A stretch of 10,448 bases of DNA from Paracoccaceae bacterium. Its GTDB lineage: Bacteria > Pseudomonadota > Alphaproteobacteria > Rhodobacterales > Rhodobacteraceae. The position numbers were made by a program, and so were the translations under genes. The first letter of the stretch is position 1, and each line of letters begins with the position of its first letter. This document shows positions 1 through 6,718 of this stretch, piece after piece. The DNA lies in assembly GCA_011523445.1 (NCBI GenBank), contig WTGT01000200.1, positions 1-10,448 on the forward strand, read 5' to 3'. Below the pieces are notes generated by a model. The model was not told the DNA's origin and did not search any database. It saw nothing but the letters and a program-made list of their open reading frames with translations.

Positions 1-1311
1 ATATAGGGAGGCTAATAGAATGCCTGGAATGATGGCTGCCGAAAACAGGTCGGTAACCGGGACTTCCAAAACGGGTCCCATAACCACGAGCATGATCGAG
101 GGCGGTATGAGGATACCCAGTGTACCCCCAGCCGTTATTGTACCTGCCGCCAGTTTTGTATCATAACCGGACTGGTTCATGGTTTTTGAGGCCATAATTC
201 CCAAAATTGTAACTGATGCACCAACAATTCCCGTAGCGGCGGCAAAAATGGTTGAAACAAATAAAACTGCTAGGTAAAGGGCACCGCGTGTTCGTGAAAG
301 CATGAGCTGAACGGAAGAAAATAGCCTCTCCATCAAACCGGCTTGCTCCATGACGATACCCATGAATACGAAAAGGGGAACCGCAGCCAGAGTTTGTTCG
401 AGCATGACCGAATTGAATTGAAGGGTTTGCAGATAGAACACAAGGGTGCCGCCAAATCCCCAGGCACCAAAGACAAAGCCCAGAAATATCAGGGTAAAGG
501 AAATCGGAAATCCCACAAAGATGGCAAACAGCATCACGCCGATCATGATAACACCGACAAATTCCGTAGGAATGCTTGTGAGCCCGATTGAAGCTACCAA
601 TGAGGACCACCAATCGCCAAGAGGCATGATTGACGGGAAGAAGGCACTCAGGAAGATGCAGAGCAATCCGATGATATAAACAGGTAAACTCTTGTAGTAT
701 TTCGAAGCTCTCTCCGGTCCCATATCATGGAAGGCTCTCAGGATTTCGGCCACGCCTTGCAGCAAAAGAAAGAAAGCACCTACTGGCATGGCGGTCCTGG
801 CTGGTGCCAAGGGGGCCATCAGCGTGGTATCCATGGTTCTTTCCCATTTCACCCAGGCGCTGATGGTATAATCTAGCGAGACCCAGAAAAAGAAAAGCAT
901 TGCTGGAAAATAAAACAGCAAGTACAAAGAAGCATCAACGGTTGCCTGGCTTTTCTTCGTCCAATTGCGGTAAAGAAAATCCGCCCTGATGTGGACCCCA
1001 CGCATCAAGACATAACCGGCTCCCAGCATAAACAGAGCGCCGGAAAACATTCGGCTTGTGTCATAGGCCCAAATGGTCGGAGCAATAAAAAGTTTACGAG
1101 CGACGACTTCATAAACCATCGCAAATATTATGGGAACAAGTAAAAGACAGGTAAACCGACCCACCCAATTATTGGTGATGTCTATCGTGGCCACGACCTT
1201 GCGCATCCACTCTGGCATGTCCTTTGGAGTTTCACCAGCTATACCGCTTCTTCCTTCGGCGATCAATTCATCGCCGACAATGAGATCATCCGGATCAGGT
1301 TCCTTAGCCAT
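1..1311 (-). CDS. dctQM: Fused TRAP transporter permease DctQM (C-terminus cut by window edge)
   Basis: Inner-membrane permease of a TRAP transporter, which imports a periplasmic ligand (usually a carboxylate) with sodium, using the ligand captured by DctP. I translated the minus strand from the ATG at 1311 and the frame stays open for 437 codons to the window edge. Residues about 1-200 are DctQ-like, with four hydrophobic segments (about 49-72, 85-103, 125-145, 173-192) and the typical HIRADFLY stretch near 108. From about residue 210 the DctM part begins in the same frame: VGFPISFTL (about 266), PLFVFMGIVMEQAG (about 310), the glycine-rich AAATGIVGAS region (about 350) and the LIPPSIML motif (about 403). 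DctQ and DctM are more often separate genes, but fusions are known. A partial Shine-Dalgarno (AAAGAG) lies 7-8 nt upstream of the ATG. The gene lies downstream of dctP, with hairpins in the gap. About half of the DctM domain is missing from the window. Confidence 0.93.
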   Translation of the reverse strand, partial: MAKEPDPDDLIVGDELIAEGRSGIAGETPKDMPEWMRKVVATIDITNNWVGRFTCLLLVPIIFAMVYEVVARKLFIAPTIWAYDTSRMFSGALFMLGAGYVLMRGVHIRADFLYRNWTKKSQATVDASLYLLFYFPAMLFFFWVSLDYTISAWVKWERTMDTTLMAPLAPARTAMPVGAFFLLLQGVAEILRAFHDMGPERASKYYKSLPVYIIGLLCIFLSAFFPSIMPLGDWWSSLVASIGLTSIPTEFVGVIMIGVMLFAIFVGFPISFTLIFLGFVFGAWGFGGTLVFYLQTLQFNSVMLEQTLAAVPLFVFMGIVMEQAGLMERLFSSVQLMLSRTRGALYLAVLFVSTIFAAATGIVGASVTILGIMASKTMNQSGYDTKLAAGTITAGGTLGILIPPSIMLVVMGPVLEVPVTDLFSAAIIPGILLASLY

Positions 1312-1336
1312 TGTAAAACTCTTTCGCTTGTAAAAA

Positions 1337-1371
1337 CATGGTTCCCCTGAGATAAATAGCAGGGGACCATG
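1337..1371 (-). terminator. Intercistronic hairpin with T-tract between dctP and dctQM
   Basis: The arms 1337-1349 and 1360-1371 are complementary over 12 bp with one bulged base (1342), around a 10-nt A/T-rich loop. Read on the minus strand, the stem is followed directly by TTTTT (1336-1332), the layout of a Rho-independent terminator. It sits 25 nt upstream of the dctQM start codon. Because a permease gene lies immediately downstream, partial termination or protection of the dctP mRNA 3' end is more plausible than a full operon stop; that reading is inference. Confidence 0.7.
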
Positions 1372-1382
1372 CGTGGTGTAGA

Positions 1383-1410
1383 AACGACGGGATTGGAAAA
1401 CCCCGTCGTT
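1383..1410 (-). repeat. Second intercistronic inverted repeat, downstream of dctP
   Basis: AACGACGGG (1383-1391) and CCCGTCGTT (1402-1410) are a perfect 9-bp inverted repeat with a 10-nt spacer, 10 nt past the dctP stop codon. Only a short T run follows on the minus strand, so it is not a classic terminator alone. Together with the hairpin at 1337-1371 it forms a tandem pair that could block 3' exonuclease decay and keep dctP mRNA abundant. Confidence 0.65.
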
Positions 1411-1420
1411 GAAATTTAAT

Positions 1421-2527
1421 TTACTTCAGGGAATCAGCAAATGCCTTTCCAAGTTGGGCATTTGAAGATTGTGCGCCGGCCCAGAATGGTACGGCGATTG
1501 TAGCAAATTCCTTTTGGCTGTTCCATACTTCTGCAAAGAATTCATTCTCGGCAGCGTTTTTCTCAAGTGAGGCACGAGCAGCGTTCATATAGGCTGGGAA
1601 GTAATCTGCGGGTGTATCATGCAGAATAACTCCATGTTCCTCGGTCAACTCCTTGAGAGCCTTGCCATTTTCATAAATCCTGTAGGACATGGCTTTGGAC
1701 AAGGAAGCGTTGGCAGCAACTTCAAGAGCCTTCTTCTGATGGTCGGTCAATGAGTCATAGACATCGCCATTGATGTAGATGTCAGCATTAACAACGACCT
1801 GATGAAGTCCCTGGAGATAATAGTGCTTCAAAACCTTCTGGAAACCAAATACACTGTCCGGTTTCGGGCAACACCATTCGGCGGCATCAATCGTACCCTT
1901 CTCAAGAGCGGGTAGAATGTCACCACCACCCATGGCTACAGATGCAACTCCAATATCCTTGTAGGTTTGACCGGGAATACCGGGAGGAGTTCGGAATCTG
2001 TACTTTCTGAAATCATCCATGGAATTGATTGGTTCCTTGAACCAACCCAAGGCCTCAGGTCCAACTGGCTGAAGCATGAATCCCTTGATGTTTACACCCA
2101 TTTCATCCCAAAGTTGGTCGTAGAGTTCCTTACCACCACCATATTGGAACCAGGAAAGGAAGGCGATGTTGTCAATACCGACACCGGCACCCGCAACGGG
2201 AGATCCGAAAAGCATGGCTGCCGGATGTTTGCCTGACCAATAATGGGTCCAGGCGAAACCGCCTTCGATCAACCCCTTGTCCACGGCATCAAGTGTTTCT
2301 GCAACACCCACAACAGCACCAGCGGGTAGCACTTCAATTTGTACTTCCCCATTGGTTAGAGCTGCAACATCTGCGGCAAATTCATTCAGCATATGAACTT
2401 CATCAGCCTGAGCCGGAATAACAGATTGTACCCTTATGGTTACTTCAGAATACACCGAAGTAGCCAAAAGGACTATACCGCCAAATCCTACTAAAAGGGC
2501 CTTGGCAATTGACTTACTAATGTTCAT
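1421..2527 (-). CDS. dctP: TRAP transporter periplasmic substrate-binding protein (DctP/TakP-like)
   Basis: Periplasmic receptor that delivers ligand to the TRAP permease encoded downstream. The 368-residue length is usual for the family. Residues 1-27 form a signal peptide (Lys-containing N-region, hydrophobic core about 10-22, likely cleavage after VYS). The mature protein has the DctP fold signature: KYRFRTPPG with Arg179, which in the family ion-pairs with a ligand carboxylate, then ALEKGTIDAAEW ending at Glu217-Trp218. Gln153, Glu217 and Trp218 sit at spacings close to the cation ligands I recall for the 2-oxoacid receptor TakP, so a 2-oxoacid or similar carboxylate is a reasonable ligand guess, not a demonstrated one. 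Two cysteines (219-220) directly follow Trp218, which is unusual. The start is supported by a strong GGAGG 7 nt upstream of the ATG. The gap to dctQM is 109 nt and to the upstream terC-like gene 142 nt. Confidence 0.93.
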   Translation of the reverse strand: MNISKSIAKALLVGFGGIVLLATSVYSEVTIRVQSVIPAQADEVHMLNEFAADVAALTNGEVQIEVLPAGAVVGVAETLDAVDKGLIEGGFAWTHYWSGKHPAAMLFGSPVAGAGVGIDNIAFLSWFQYGGGKELYDQLWDEMGVNIKGFMLQPVGPEALGWFKEPINSMDDFRKYRFRTPPGIPGQTYKDIGVASVAMGGGDILPALEKGTIDAAEWCCPKPDSVFGFQKVLKHYYLQGLHQVVVNADIYINGDVYDSLTDHQKKALEVAANASLSKAMSYRIYENGKALKELTEEHGVILHDTPADYFPAYMNAARASLEKNAAENEFFAEVWNSQKEFATIAVPFWAGAQSSNAQLGKAFADSLK

Positions 2528-2534
2528 AGTAATC

Positions 2535-2539
2535 CTCCA
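2535..2539 (-). promoter_or_regulatory. Strong ribosome binding site of dctP
   Basis: Minus-strand GGAGG, 7 nt before the dctP ATG, is a near-perfect Shine-Dalgarno. It contrasts with the weaker AAAGAG before dctQM and fits the usual need for more binding protein than permease. Confidence 0.85.
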
Positions 2540-2596
2540 AAAGTGCCTTCAAAATAGATTCTCGGCATTTAAACCAGTGAAGGCATTACCAGCTTA

Positions 2597-2611
2597 AAAT
2601 ACAAAGTATTT
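2597..2611. promoter_or_regulatory. 15-bp palindrome upstream of dctP, candidate operator
   Basis: AAATAC-AAA-GTATTT is a perfect 6-bp inverted repeat with a 3-nt centre, 70-84 nt upstream of the dctP start. IclR-family operators are often palindromes of about this size, and an IclR gene lies about 0.85 kb away. It is flanked by a second, wider inverted repeat (CTCGGCA 2561-2567 / TGCCGAG 2611-2617). No convincing -35/-10 pair was found in this gap, so its function is inferred from symmetry and position only. Confidence 0.4.
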
Positions 2612-2669
2612 GCCGAGTTGACGGGGAATTGATTCTCCCAGTGAAAGCCAAAACACTCATCTTGCAATA

Positions 2670-3284
2670 CTAGACCAAACCTGCCAGATGAATTAATTCC
2701 AAGCCGCCCTCATATAGCAGGTCCAGAGAAATGTATATGAGAAACAGCAAACCGGCATAAGCCAGTATTGGAAAACGAGTGAGTATTTTCATAATAACTG
2801 CTGCACAAAGTGCCATGATAGCTATAGCAAGGGCAATTCCAAATATCATCAGGGCCATGTCATCCCTCGCGATAGCTGCAATAACCACAACATTATCAAT
2901 GGACATGGATACATCTGCCACGGTAATAACGATCATTGCCCTTTTCAATTGCCCTAAGGGAGTCGCTTGCTTTATGGCTATAGTATCGGCTGAAATTTCC
3001 GAAGAGTGCGAATGGCCTCTGATATCCTGGTAAAACCTCCAGCATACCCAACAGAGGAGCAATCCACCAAAGAAAAGAATTCCGGGTATCTGCAACAGGA
3101 ACGAAGCCATGACTGCAAATACGATTCTCAGGATGGCTGCCATTGCCAATCCCATGATGATCGCGAATTTCCTGTATTTTTGATCGACCCCTGCTGCGGC
3201 CATCGCTATGACTAGTGCGTTGTCCCCTGAAAGGATGATATCCGCAATTATAATCTGCGAAATCATCACCATGTGATCGATCAA
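2670..3284 (-). CDS. TerC/YjbE-family integral membrane protein
   Basis: A 204-residue multi-spanning inner-membrane protein of the TerC superfamily, closest in length and pattern to the YjbE branch, whose members are implicated in metal (notably manganese) export or metal-dependent protein maturation. The two family repeats are visible: ADIILSGDNALVIA (residues 14-27, Asp21-Asn22) and VADVSMSIDNVVVIAA (122-137, Asp130-Asn131); these acidic intramembrane residues are the conserved ones. Hydrophobic segments lie near 7-30, 41-62, 66-84, 117-138, 144-166 and 172-190, with a Ser/His-containing hydrophilic loop at 90-112. The longest frame begins at TTG (3284) with GGGA 8 nt upstream; ATG codons at 3272 and 3266 are alternatives, and the second fits the usual compact family N-terminus. 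It is transcribed toward dctP with a 142-nt gap and diverges from the iclR gene. Substrate and any functional tie to the TRAP system are unknown. Confidence 0.88.
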   Translation of the reverse strand: MIDHMVMISQIIIADIILSGDNALVIAMAAAGVDQKYRKFAIIMGLAMAAILRIVFAVMASFLLQIPGILFFGGLLLCWVCWRFYQDIRGHSHSSEISADTIAIKQATPLGQLKRAMIVITVADVSMSIDNVVVIAAIARDDMALMIFGIALAIAIMALCAAVIMKILTRFPILAYAGLLFLIYISLDLLYEGGLELIHLAGLV

Positions 3285-3381
3285 AATGTGGTTCCCATCG
3301 TTTGGATGCTAAATTATGCTGAAAAAGCCAAGATACAAATTTGCAAAGTTGGTAGATAATTTTAGAATTAATGTTTAAAAA

Positions 3382-3398
3382 TGAGACAAAAAATCTCA
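3382..3398. promoter_or_regulatory. Palindrome in the terC-iclR divergent region
   Basis: TGAGA (3382-3386) and TCTCA (3394-3398) form a 5-bp inverted repeat with a 7-nt A-rich spacer, midway between the divergent terC-like and iclR genes. The position suits an autoregulatory operator, but the arms are short and the surroundings are AT-rich, so chance occurrence is possible. Confidence 0.3.
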
Positions 3399-3417
3399 AA
3401 AATGACTTATTTTTGTT

Positions 3418-3445
3418 TACCATTGTTTTCAAGTACCATTATTTT
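3418..3445. repeat. Direct repeat upstream of iclR
   Basis: TACCATTgTTTT (3418-3429) and TACCATTaTTTT (3434-3445) match at 11 of 12 positions, 16 bp apart start to start and ending 13 bp before the iclR start codon. Tandem half-sites one and a half helical turns apart can be regulator sites. The T-rich composition lowers the weight of the match. Confidence 0.35.
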
Positions 3446-3458
3446 TTATTAAAAGCAA

Positions 3459-4214
3459 ATGCGAAAAACCTCGAATATTCCCACCTCTATCCGTATGGTA
3501 AAGATTATCGAAGTTGTCGGGAAAGCTGGTAACCCGCTTACTCTTGCCGAGATCAACAGGGAGCTGGATTTGCCAAAGCAGTCTCTCCACAGATTGTGTG
3601 ACAGACTTCTTGAGGAAGGATACCTTGTGAAGGTAGAGAATCGGCGCTTGGCATCAGGGGAGAAACTGAGGAACCTTGCCCGCCATGTTTATTTTGATAC
3701 AGACCAAAAAATTGTTCGACATCAAATTCTTCAAAAAGTGGCCCAGAAAATAGGTGAAACAATCAATCTAGTCGTTCCCGAGGCCAAGGGGATGACTTAT
3801 ATAGACCGGGTGGAAACCGATTGGCCCTTGAGAATACAACTTCCCATCGGAAGTAATGTCCCTTTTCATTGTACGGCCAGTGGCAAAACATACCTTTCAA
3901 AATTGCCTCCGAGGGAGCGAAGGATATTGACCAACAATCTTGATTTGTCCCAACTTACGGAAAATACAATTTGTACCTCAAACGCTTTGATTGAAGAACT
4001 GGAACGAATATCCGATCAAGGCTTTGCCTTGGATATGGAAGAATTTATCCCTGGTATGGTCGCAGCTGCTGTTCCTATTTCTGACAAGGATGGAAATTAT
4101 ATAGCTTCCCTGGCTTTCCATGGACCTACCCAAAGACTTTCCCTGGATGATTTGCTAAAGAAAAAGGATTTTCTGTTTGATAGTGCCAAGCAGTTGCAAG
4201 AAGTCATGGCCTAG
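3459..4214 (+). CDS. IclR-family transcriptional regulator
   Basis: A 251-residue DNA-binding regulator of the usual IclR length. Residues about 8-62 are the winged helix-turn-helix (LTLAEINRELDLPKQSLHRLCDRLLEEGYL at 27-56, split by the turn near 38). Residues about 80-248 are the effector-binding domain, with the family hallmark FHCTASGKTYLSKLP (136-150) and the late EEFIPGMVAAAVPI stretch (194-207), where many relatives have a Cys in place of the first alanines. It is divergently transcribed from the terC-like gene, with the TRAP operon beyond, the common arrangement for a local regulator of carboxylate or aromatic uptake; its ligand is unknown. The ATG at 3459 has only a poor A-rich ribosome site. 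The internal ATG at 3495 would remove 12 residues before the HTH and is a less likely start. Confidence 0.93.
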   Translation: MRKTSNIPTSIRMVKIIEVVGKAGNPLTLAEINRELDLPKQSLHRLCDRLLEEGYLVKVENRRLASGEKLRNLARHVYFDTDQKIVRHQILQKVAQKIGETINLVVPEAKGMTYIDRVETDWPLRIQLPIGSNVPFHCTASGKTYLSKLPPRERRILTNNLDLSQLTENTICTSNALIEELERISDQGFALDMEEFIPGMVAAAVPISDKDGNYIASLAFHGPTQRLSLDDLLKKKDFLFDSAKQLQEVMA

Positions 4215-4231
4215 TGAAATTAATTTACCTT

Positions 4232-4254
4232 CTGAGGGATTTTTAGTCCTTTAG
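4232..4254 (+). other. Weak hairpin past the iclR stop
   Basis: CTGAGGGA (4232-4239) can pair with TCCTTTAG (4247-4254) over 8 positions if two G-U wobbles are allowed, with a 7-nt loop, starting 18 nt past the iclR stop. There is no T-tract after it, so it is at best a weak 3' structure and not a confident terminator. Confidence 0.25.
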
Positions 4255-4387
4255 GGCTTGTTCCATAGCCCATTAACTTAGAATATTCTCTAAAAAGCAG
4301 TACAGCATAACCCATCTTTAGCACAAAGAAATTTACGGGAAACTGACTAGAATTGCCATTTTTTATGACTTATGATTCAAGCCCTAA
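4251..4387. repeat. 10-bp perfect inverted repeat flanking a 117-bp non-coding segment
   Basis: TTAGGGCTTG (4251-4260) and CAAGCCCTAA (4378-4387) are exact reverse complements lying in the gap between iclR and the GIY-YIG gene. The match does not extend inward or outward. No coding frame is evident between the arms, and no target-site duplication is obvious. It could be a degraded small mobile element or a chance match. Confidence 0.4.
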
Positions 4388-4475
4388 GAAATTCAATTTA
4401 TTACTTTGTTCTATTACAAGTTCATTGCCATTGAATTCTTTTTTCGATCTTATTTTTGACTCAGAGAATTAAGGT

Positions 4476-5387
4476 ATGCCTAAACCATTTACATTTCGTA
4501 TTTTCGTACCTCAGGGCAACCCTGAAGGCCTACGTATTTTTGATGAGATGAATTGGGCAGGCAAGGGTTTAATATTTCCAAGGAAACAGTGGAATTCAAT
4601 CAGAAACCGTGATGAGTTTGACCAGATCGGAGTTTATATACTCTATGGATTTGGAAATAATCAGAATATAGAAAACGAAGATCTGGCAACGGTATATATC
4701 GGTCAAGGTGATAGCATAGGTAATCGGATCAACGCCCATTACCAAAATAAGGAGTTCTGGGATTCATGTATCGTGTTTGTATCCACTAGTGATGACCTGA
4801 ATCGTGCACATATTACTTGGTTGGAATATGCCTTAATCCAAAAAGCCTTAGAAACAAAACGTTCCAAACTATACAATGCAAGCCTACCAAATGAACCTAA
4901 ACTTAATGAAGCAGAAAAAGCTGATACTGTAAATTTTCTAGACAAAATTTATCAAATTCTTCTACTTGCTGGAATACATGTTTTTAATACTCCACACCCC
5001 ATCACGAGGCAATCAACGGATTTGGTTGTAGAACCAGCCATTTCATCAGCTAAAGATTTGGATACAGTAATAGTTCCGGCTCGAAAGGAAACCTTTGAAA
5101 GTATTTTTCTTGCAAAGAATTGTTGGTATCAAATACGTATAGGTGGTGGTATGCTTACTAAAATTAAGTATCTCGCTATATATCAAACCCATCCAATTAG
5201 TGCGATTACACACTATGCACCCGTTGAAAGAATAGTGCCATTTGGGGATCAAGGAAAATACCAATTAGACTTTTCGGAAAGTCCAAAAGAATTAAATCCT
5301 AGTGTTTCAGGAGGACCTGCCGTTCAAGGGCCAAAATATACTTCATTTAAGAAATTGAAGAATGCCAAATCCCTATCTGATCTTTAG
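4476..5387 (+). CDS. GIY-YIG nuclease-domain protein with C-terminal PUA/EVE-like domain
   Basis: A 303-residue predicted DNA endonuclease. The N-terminal stretch (FRIFVPQGNPEGLRI, 7-21) matches the lead-in of an uncharacterised bacterial GIY-YIG subgroup. The GIY-YIG core follows with its expected residues: GVY (52-54), VYIG (73-76), Arg84 in NRINAH, the putative metal ligand Glu117 in WLEYALI, and Asn134 in LYNASLPN, so it looks catalytically intact. Residues about 195-303 form a separate module with a conserved-looking Trp217-Tyr218, IKYLAIYQTHPISAITHY (230-247) and a final YTSFKKLKNAKSL segment. Its order resembles the small PUA/EVE/YTH-like folds that bind modified bases, but that assignment is from pattern memory and is tentative. 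The gene stands alone between iclR and a convergent oxidoreductase. Two sampled 60-base lines of it are 32% and 35% G+C by hand count, against 47% and 53% in sampled lines of the DMGDH-like gene and dctP, suggesting horizontal acquisition. The ribosome site is weak. Confidence 0.85.
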   Translation: MPKPFTFRIFVPQGNPEGLRIFDEMNWAGKGLIFPRKQWNSIRNRDEFDQIGVYILYGFGNNQNIENEDLATVYIGQGDSIGNRINAHYQNKEFWDSCIVFVSTSDDLNRAHITWLEYALIQKALETKRSKLYNASLPNEPKLNEAEKADTVNFLDKIYQILLLAGIHVFNTPHPITRQSTDLVVEPAISSAKDLDTVIVPARKETFESIFLAKNCWYQIRIGGGMLTKIKYLAIYQTHPISAITHYAPVERIVPFGDQGKYQLDFSESPKELNPSVSGGPAVQGPKYTSFKKLKNAKSLSDL

Positions 5388-5617
5388 AGCCAGTCCCATA
5401 AGTCCCAACATGAAACAAATTCCAGACAAAAACCATTTTGGGTTTCAAACCAGATTTCAATTTTAGAGCAAGCAGTATCATTTTTATTGCTTTTGTGATT
5501 TATAATTCAGTCGTTTTGACTCAATTTCCTCAAGGCCAATTTAACTTCGTTTGTTGAGTTTGGAATTGGTAAATCCAGCTCTGTAAATAAATGCATAACA
5601 TAAAAGGAAGTTAGTGG

Positions 5618-6700
5618 TTACATGTAAACCACGATATTTCCGAAGTGAGACTTTTCCAGAAAGCTTGACTGAGCCTTCTTGAAGTCCTTTAGATGGTACG
5701 TTTCGGCAAGAAGGGGCTTGATTTCCTTTCTTTCAATATAGCTTACAAGATTACCAAAAGTACCTGGTGGAACGATGGTAGCTCCAACCAAGGTAAGGTC
5801 TTTCAGATAAAATGTACGAAGGTCAAATTCGACCATAGGACCAGCAATGGCACCTGAACAAACATAACGGCCACCGTGATTGAGCACCTCAAGCAATTGA
5901 GGCCAAATATTCCCACCAACGACATCTGCCACAACTGAAATCCCATTACCTGAAGTCAAAGACATTACTTCATCGATAAAATTGTCTGATTCACGAAGCA
6001 GGATTTCATCAGGTTTGATGCTTTCGACCTCATTGACCTTGCTTTTGCTGGAGACAGCTATGGTCCTTGCACCTCTTCGATTTGCCAATTGTATCAGGGC
6101 TGAGCCAACTCCTCCTGAGGCACCCGTAATCAATACGACATCACCCGTCTTGACTCTTGCCCTGTCAAGCATGTTTTCAGCAGTTACGCTTGAAGTAGCA
6201 AAAGTGGCAAGTTCAATTAACGAATATTCTGATTTTACAGGATGGACGGCATTTACCGGAACCTTTGTGTATTCGGCAAAACCACCATCAATTTCACTTC
6301 CAAGATATCCGATAACCTTATATCGTTCCGGAAGTTCCGAAGGCCTTATCCATGGATCAACCATAACCGTTTCACCAAGCAAATGCTGGAATTGAATTCC
6401 CTTGACCTCAACTATTTCACCCGCAATATCCGCTCCCTGTATTCTGGGGAATTGCAATGAAGTGCCACCCCATCCACCATCATCTGGTTCAATTTCTTCC
6501 TGAGCGTTATTGTCACTACCCGAGGTTGCCGTTTTCGAATACCAACCTACCCTGGTGTTTACATCCGTATTGTTGAGTCCACATGCACCAACCTTAATCA
6601 ACACCTCACCTTCGGAAAGTGTTGGAACCGGTATGTCTTCTCTCCATTCCAACTTGTCCATTCCACCATGGCCAGTAAGAAGTATTCCTCTCATTGTCAT
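5618..6700 (-). CDS. Zinc-independent MDR-family (quinone oxidoreductase-like) dehydrogenase
   Basis: A 360-residue cytoplasmic NAD(P)H-dependent oxidoreductase of the medium-chain dehydrogenase/reductase superfamily. The N-terminal GroES-like domain contains GEVLIKVGACGLNNTDVN (31-48) and FPRIQGADIAGEIVEV (84-99). The Rossmann domain has ITGASGGVGSALIQLA (191-206), then IAVSSKSK (214-221), whose Ser/Lys pattern hints at NADPH preference. The GHE zinc-ligand motif and the four structural-zinc cysteines of classical alcohol dehydrogenases are absent, so a zinc-dependent alcohol dehydrogenase call would be wrong. An acidic Gly/Asn-rich insertion (about 56-80) precedes the FPRIQGAD motif. The ATG lies 18 nt past the stop of the DMGDH-like gene, pointing to a two-gene operon and possible translational coupling; a second ATG two codons in is an alternative. 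The substrate is unknown; a product of the demethylation pathway is inferred only from context. Confidence 0.88.
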   Translation of the reverse strand: MTMRGILLTGHGGMDKLEWREDIPVPTLSEGEVLIKVGACGLNNTDVNTRVGWYSKTATSGSDNNAQEEIEPDDGGWGGTSLQFPRIQGADIAGEIVEVKGIQFQHLLGETVMVDPWIRPSELPERYKVIGYLGSEIDGGFAEYTKVPVNAVHPVKSEYSLIELATFATSSVTAENMLDRARVKTGDVVLITGASGGVGSALIQLANRRGARTIAVSSKSKVNEVESIKPDEILLRESDNFIDEVMSLTSGNGISVVADVVGGNIWPQLLEVLNHGGRYVCSGAIAGPMVEFDLRTFYLKDLTLVGATIVPPGTFGNLVSYIERKEIKPLLAETYHLKDFKKAQSSFLEKSHFGNIVVYM

Positions 6701-6718
6701 TGTTCGTGCCTATTCCAT

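Noticed and set aside
161..613. Minus-strand open frame of 150 codons
   Set aside because: It is a frame-shifted shadow of the fused DctQM gene, whose true frame gives clear TRAP permease motifs across the same bases.
2896..3432. Minus-strand open frame of 178 codons
   Set aside because: It overlaps the TerC-like gene in another frame and its product (many His/Arg/Trp, no domain) resembles no family.
3285..3458. Mn-sensing yybP-ykoY riboswitch before the TerC/YjbE-type gene
   Set aside because: The leader is AT-rich and lacks the conserved G-rich loops and paired helices of that riboswitch on the minus strand.
5467..5495. Possible terminator after the GIY-YIG gene (AGCAA...TTGCT then TTTT)
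   Set aside because: The stem is only 5 A/T-rich base pairs with a loop longer than the stem; not convincing as a terminator.
5618..6700. Classical zinc alcohol dehydrogenase
   Set aside because: The GHE catalytic-zinc motif and structural-zinc cysteines are missing; the QGAD and GASGGVG motifs fit the quinone oxidoreductase-like branch.
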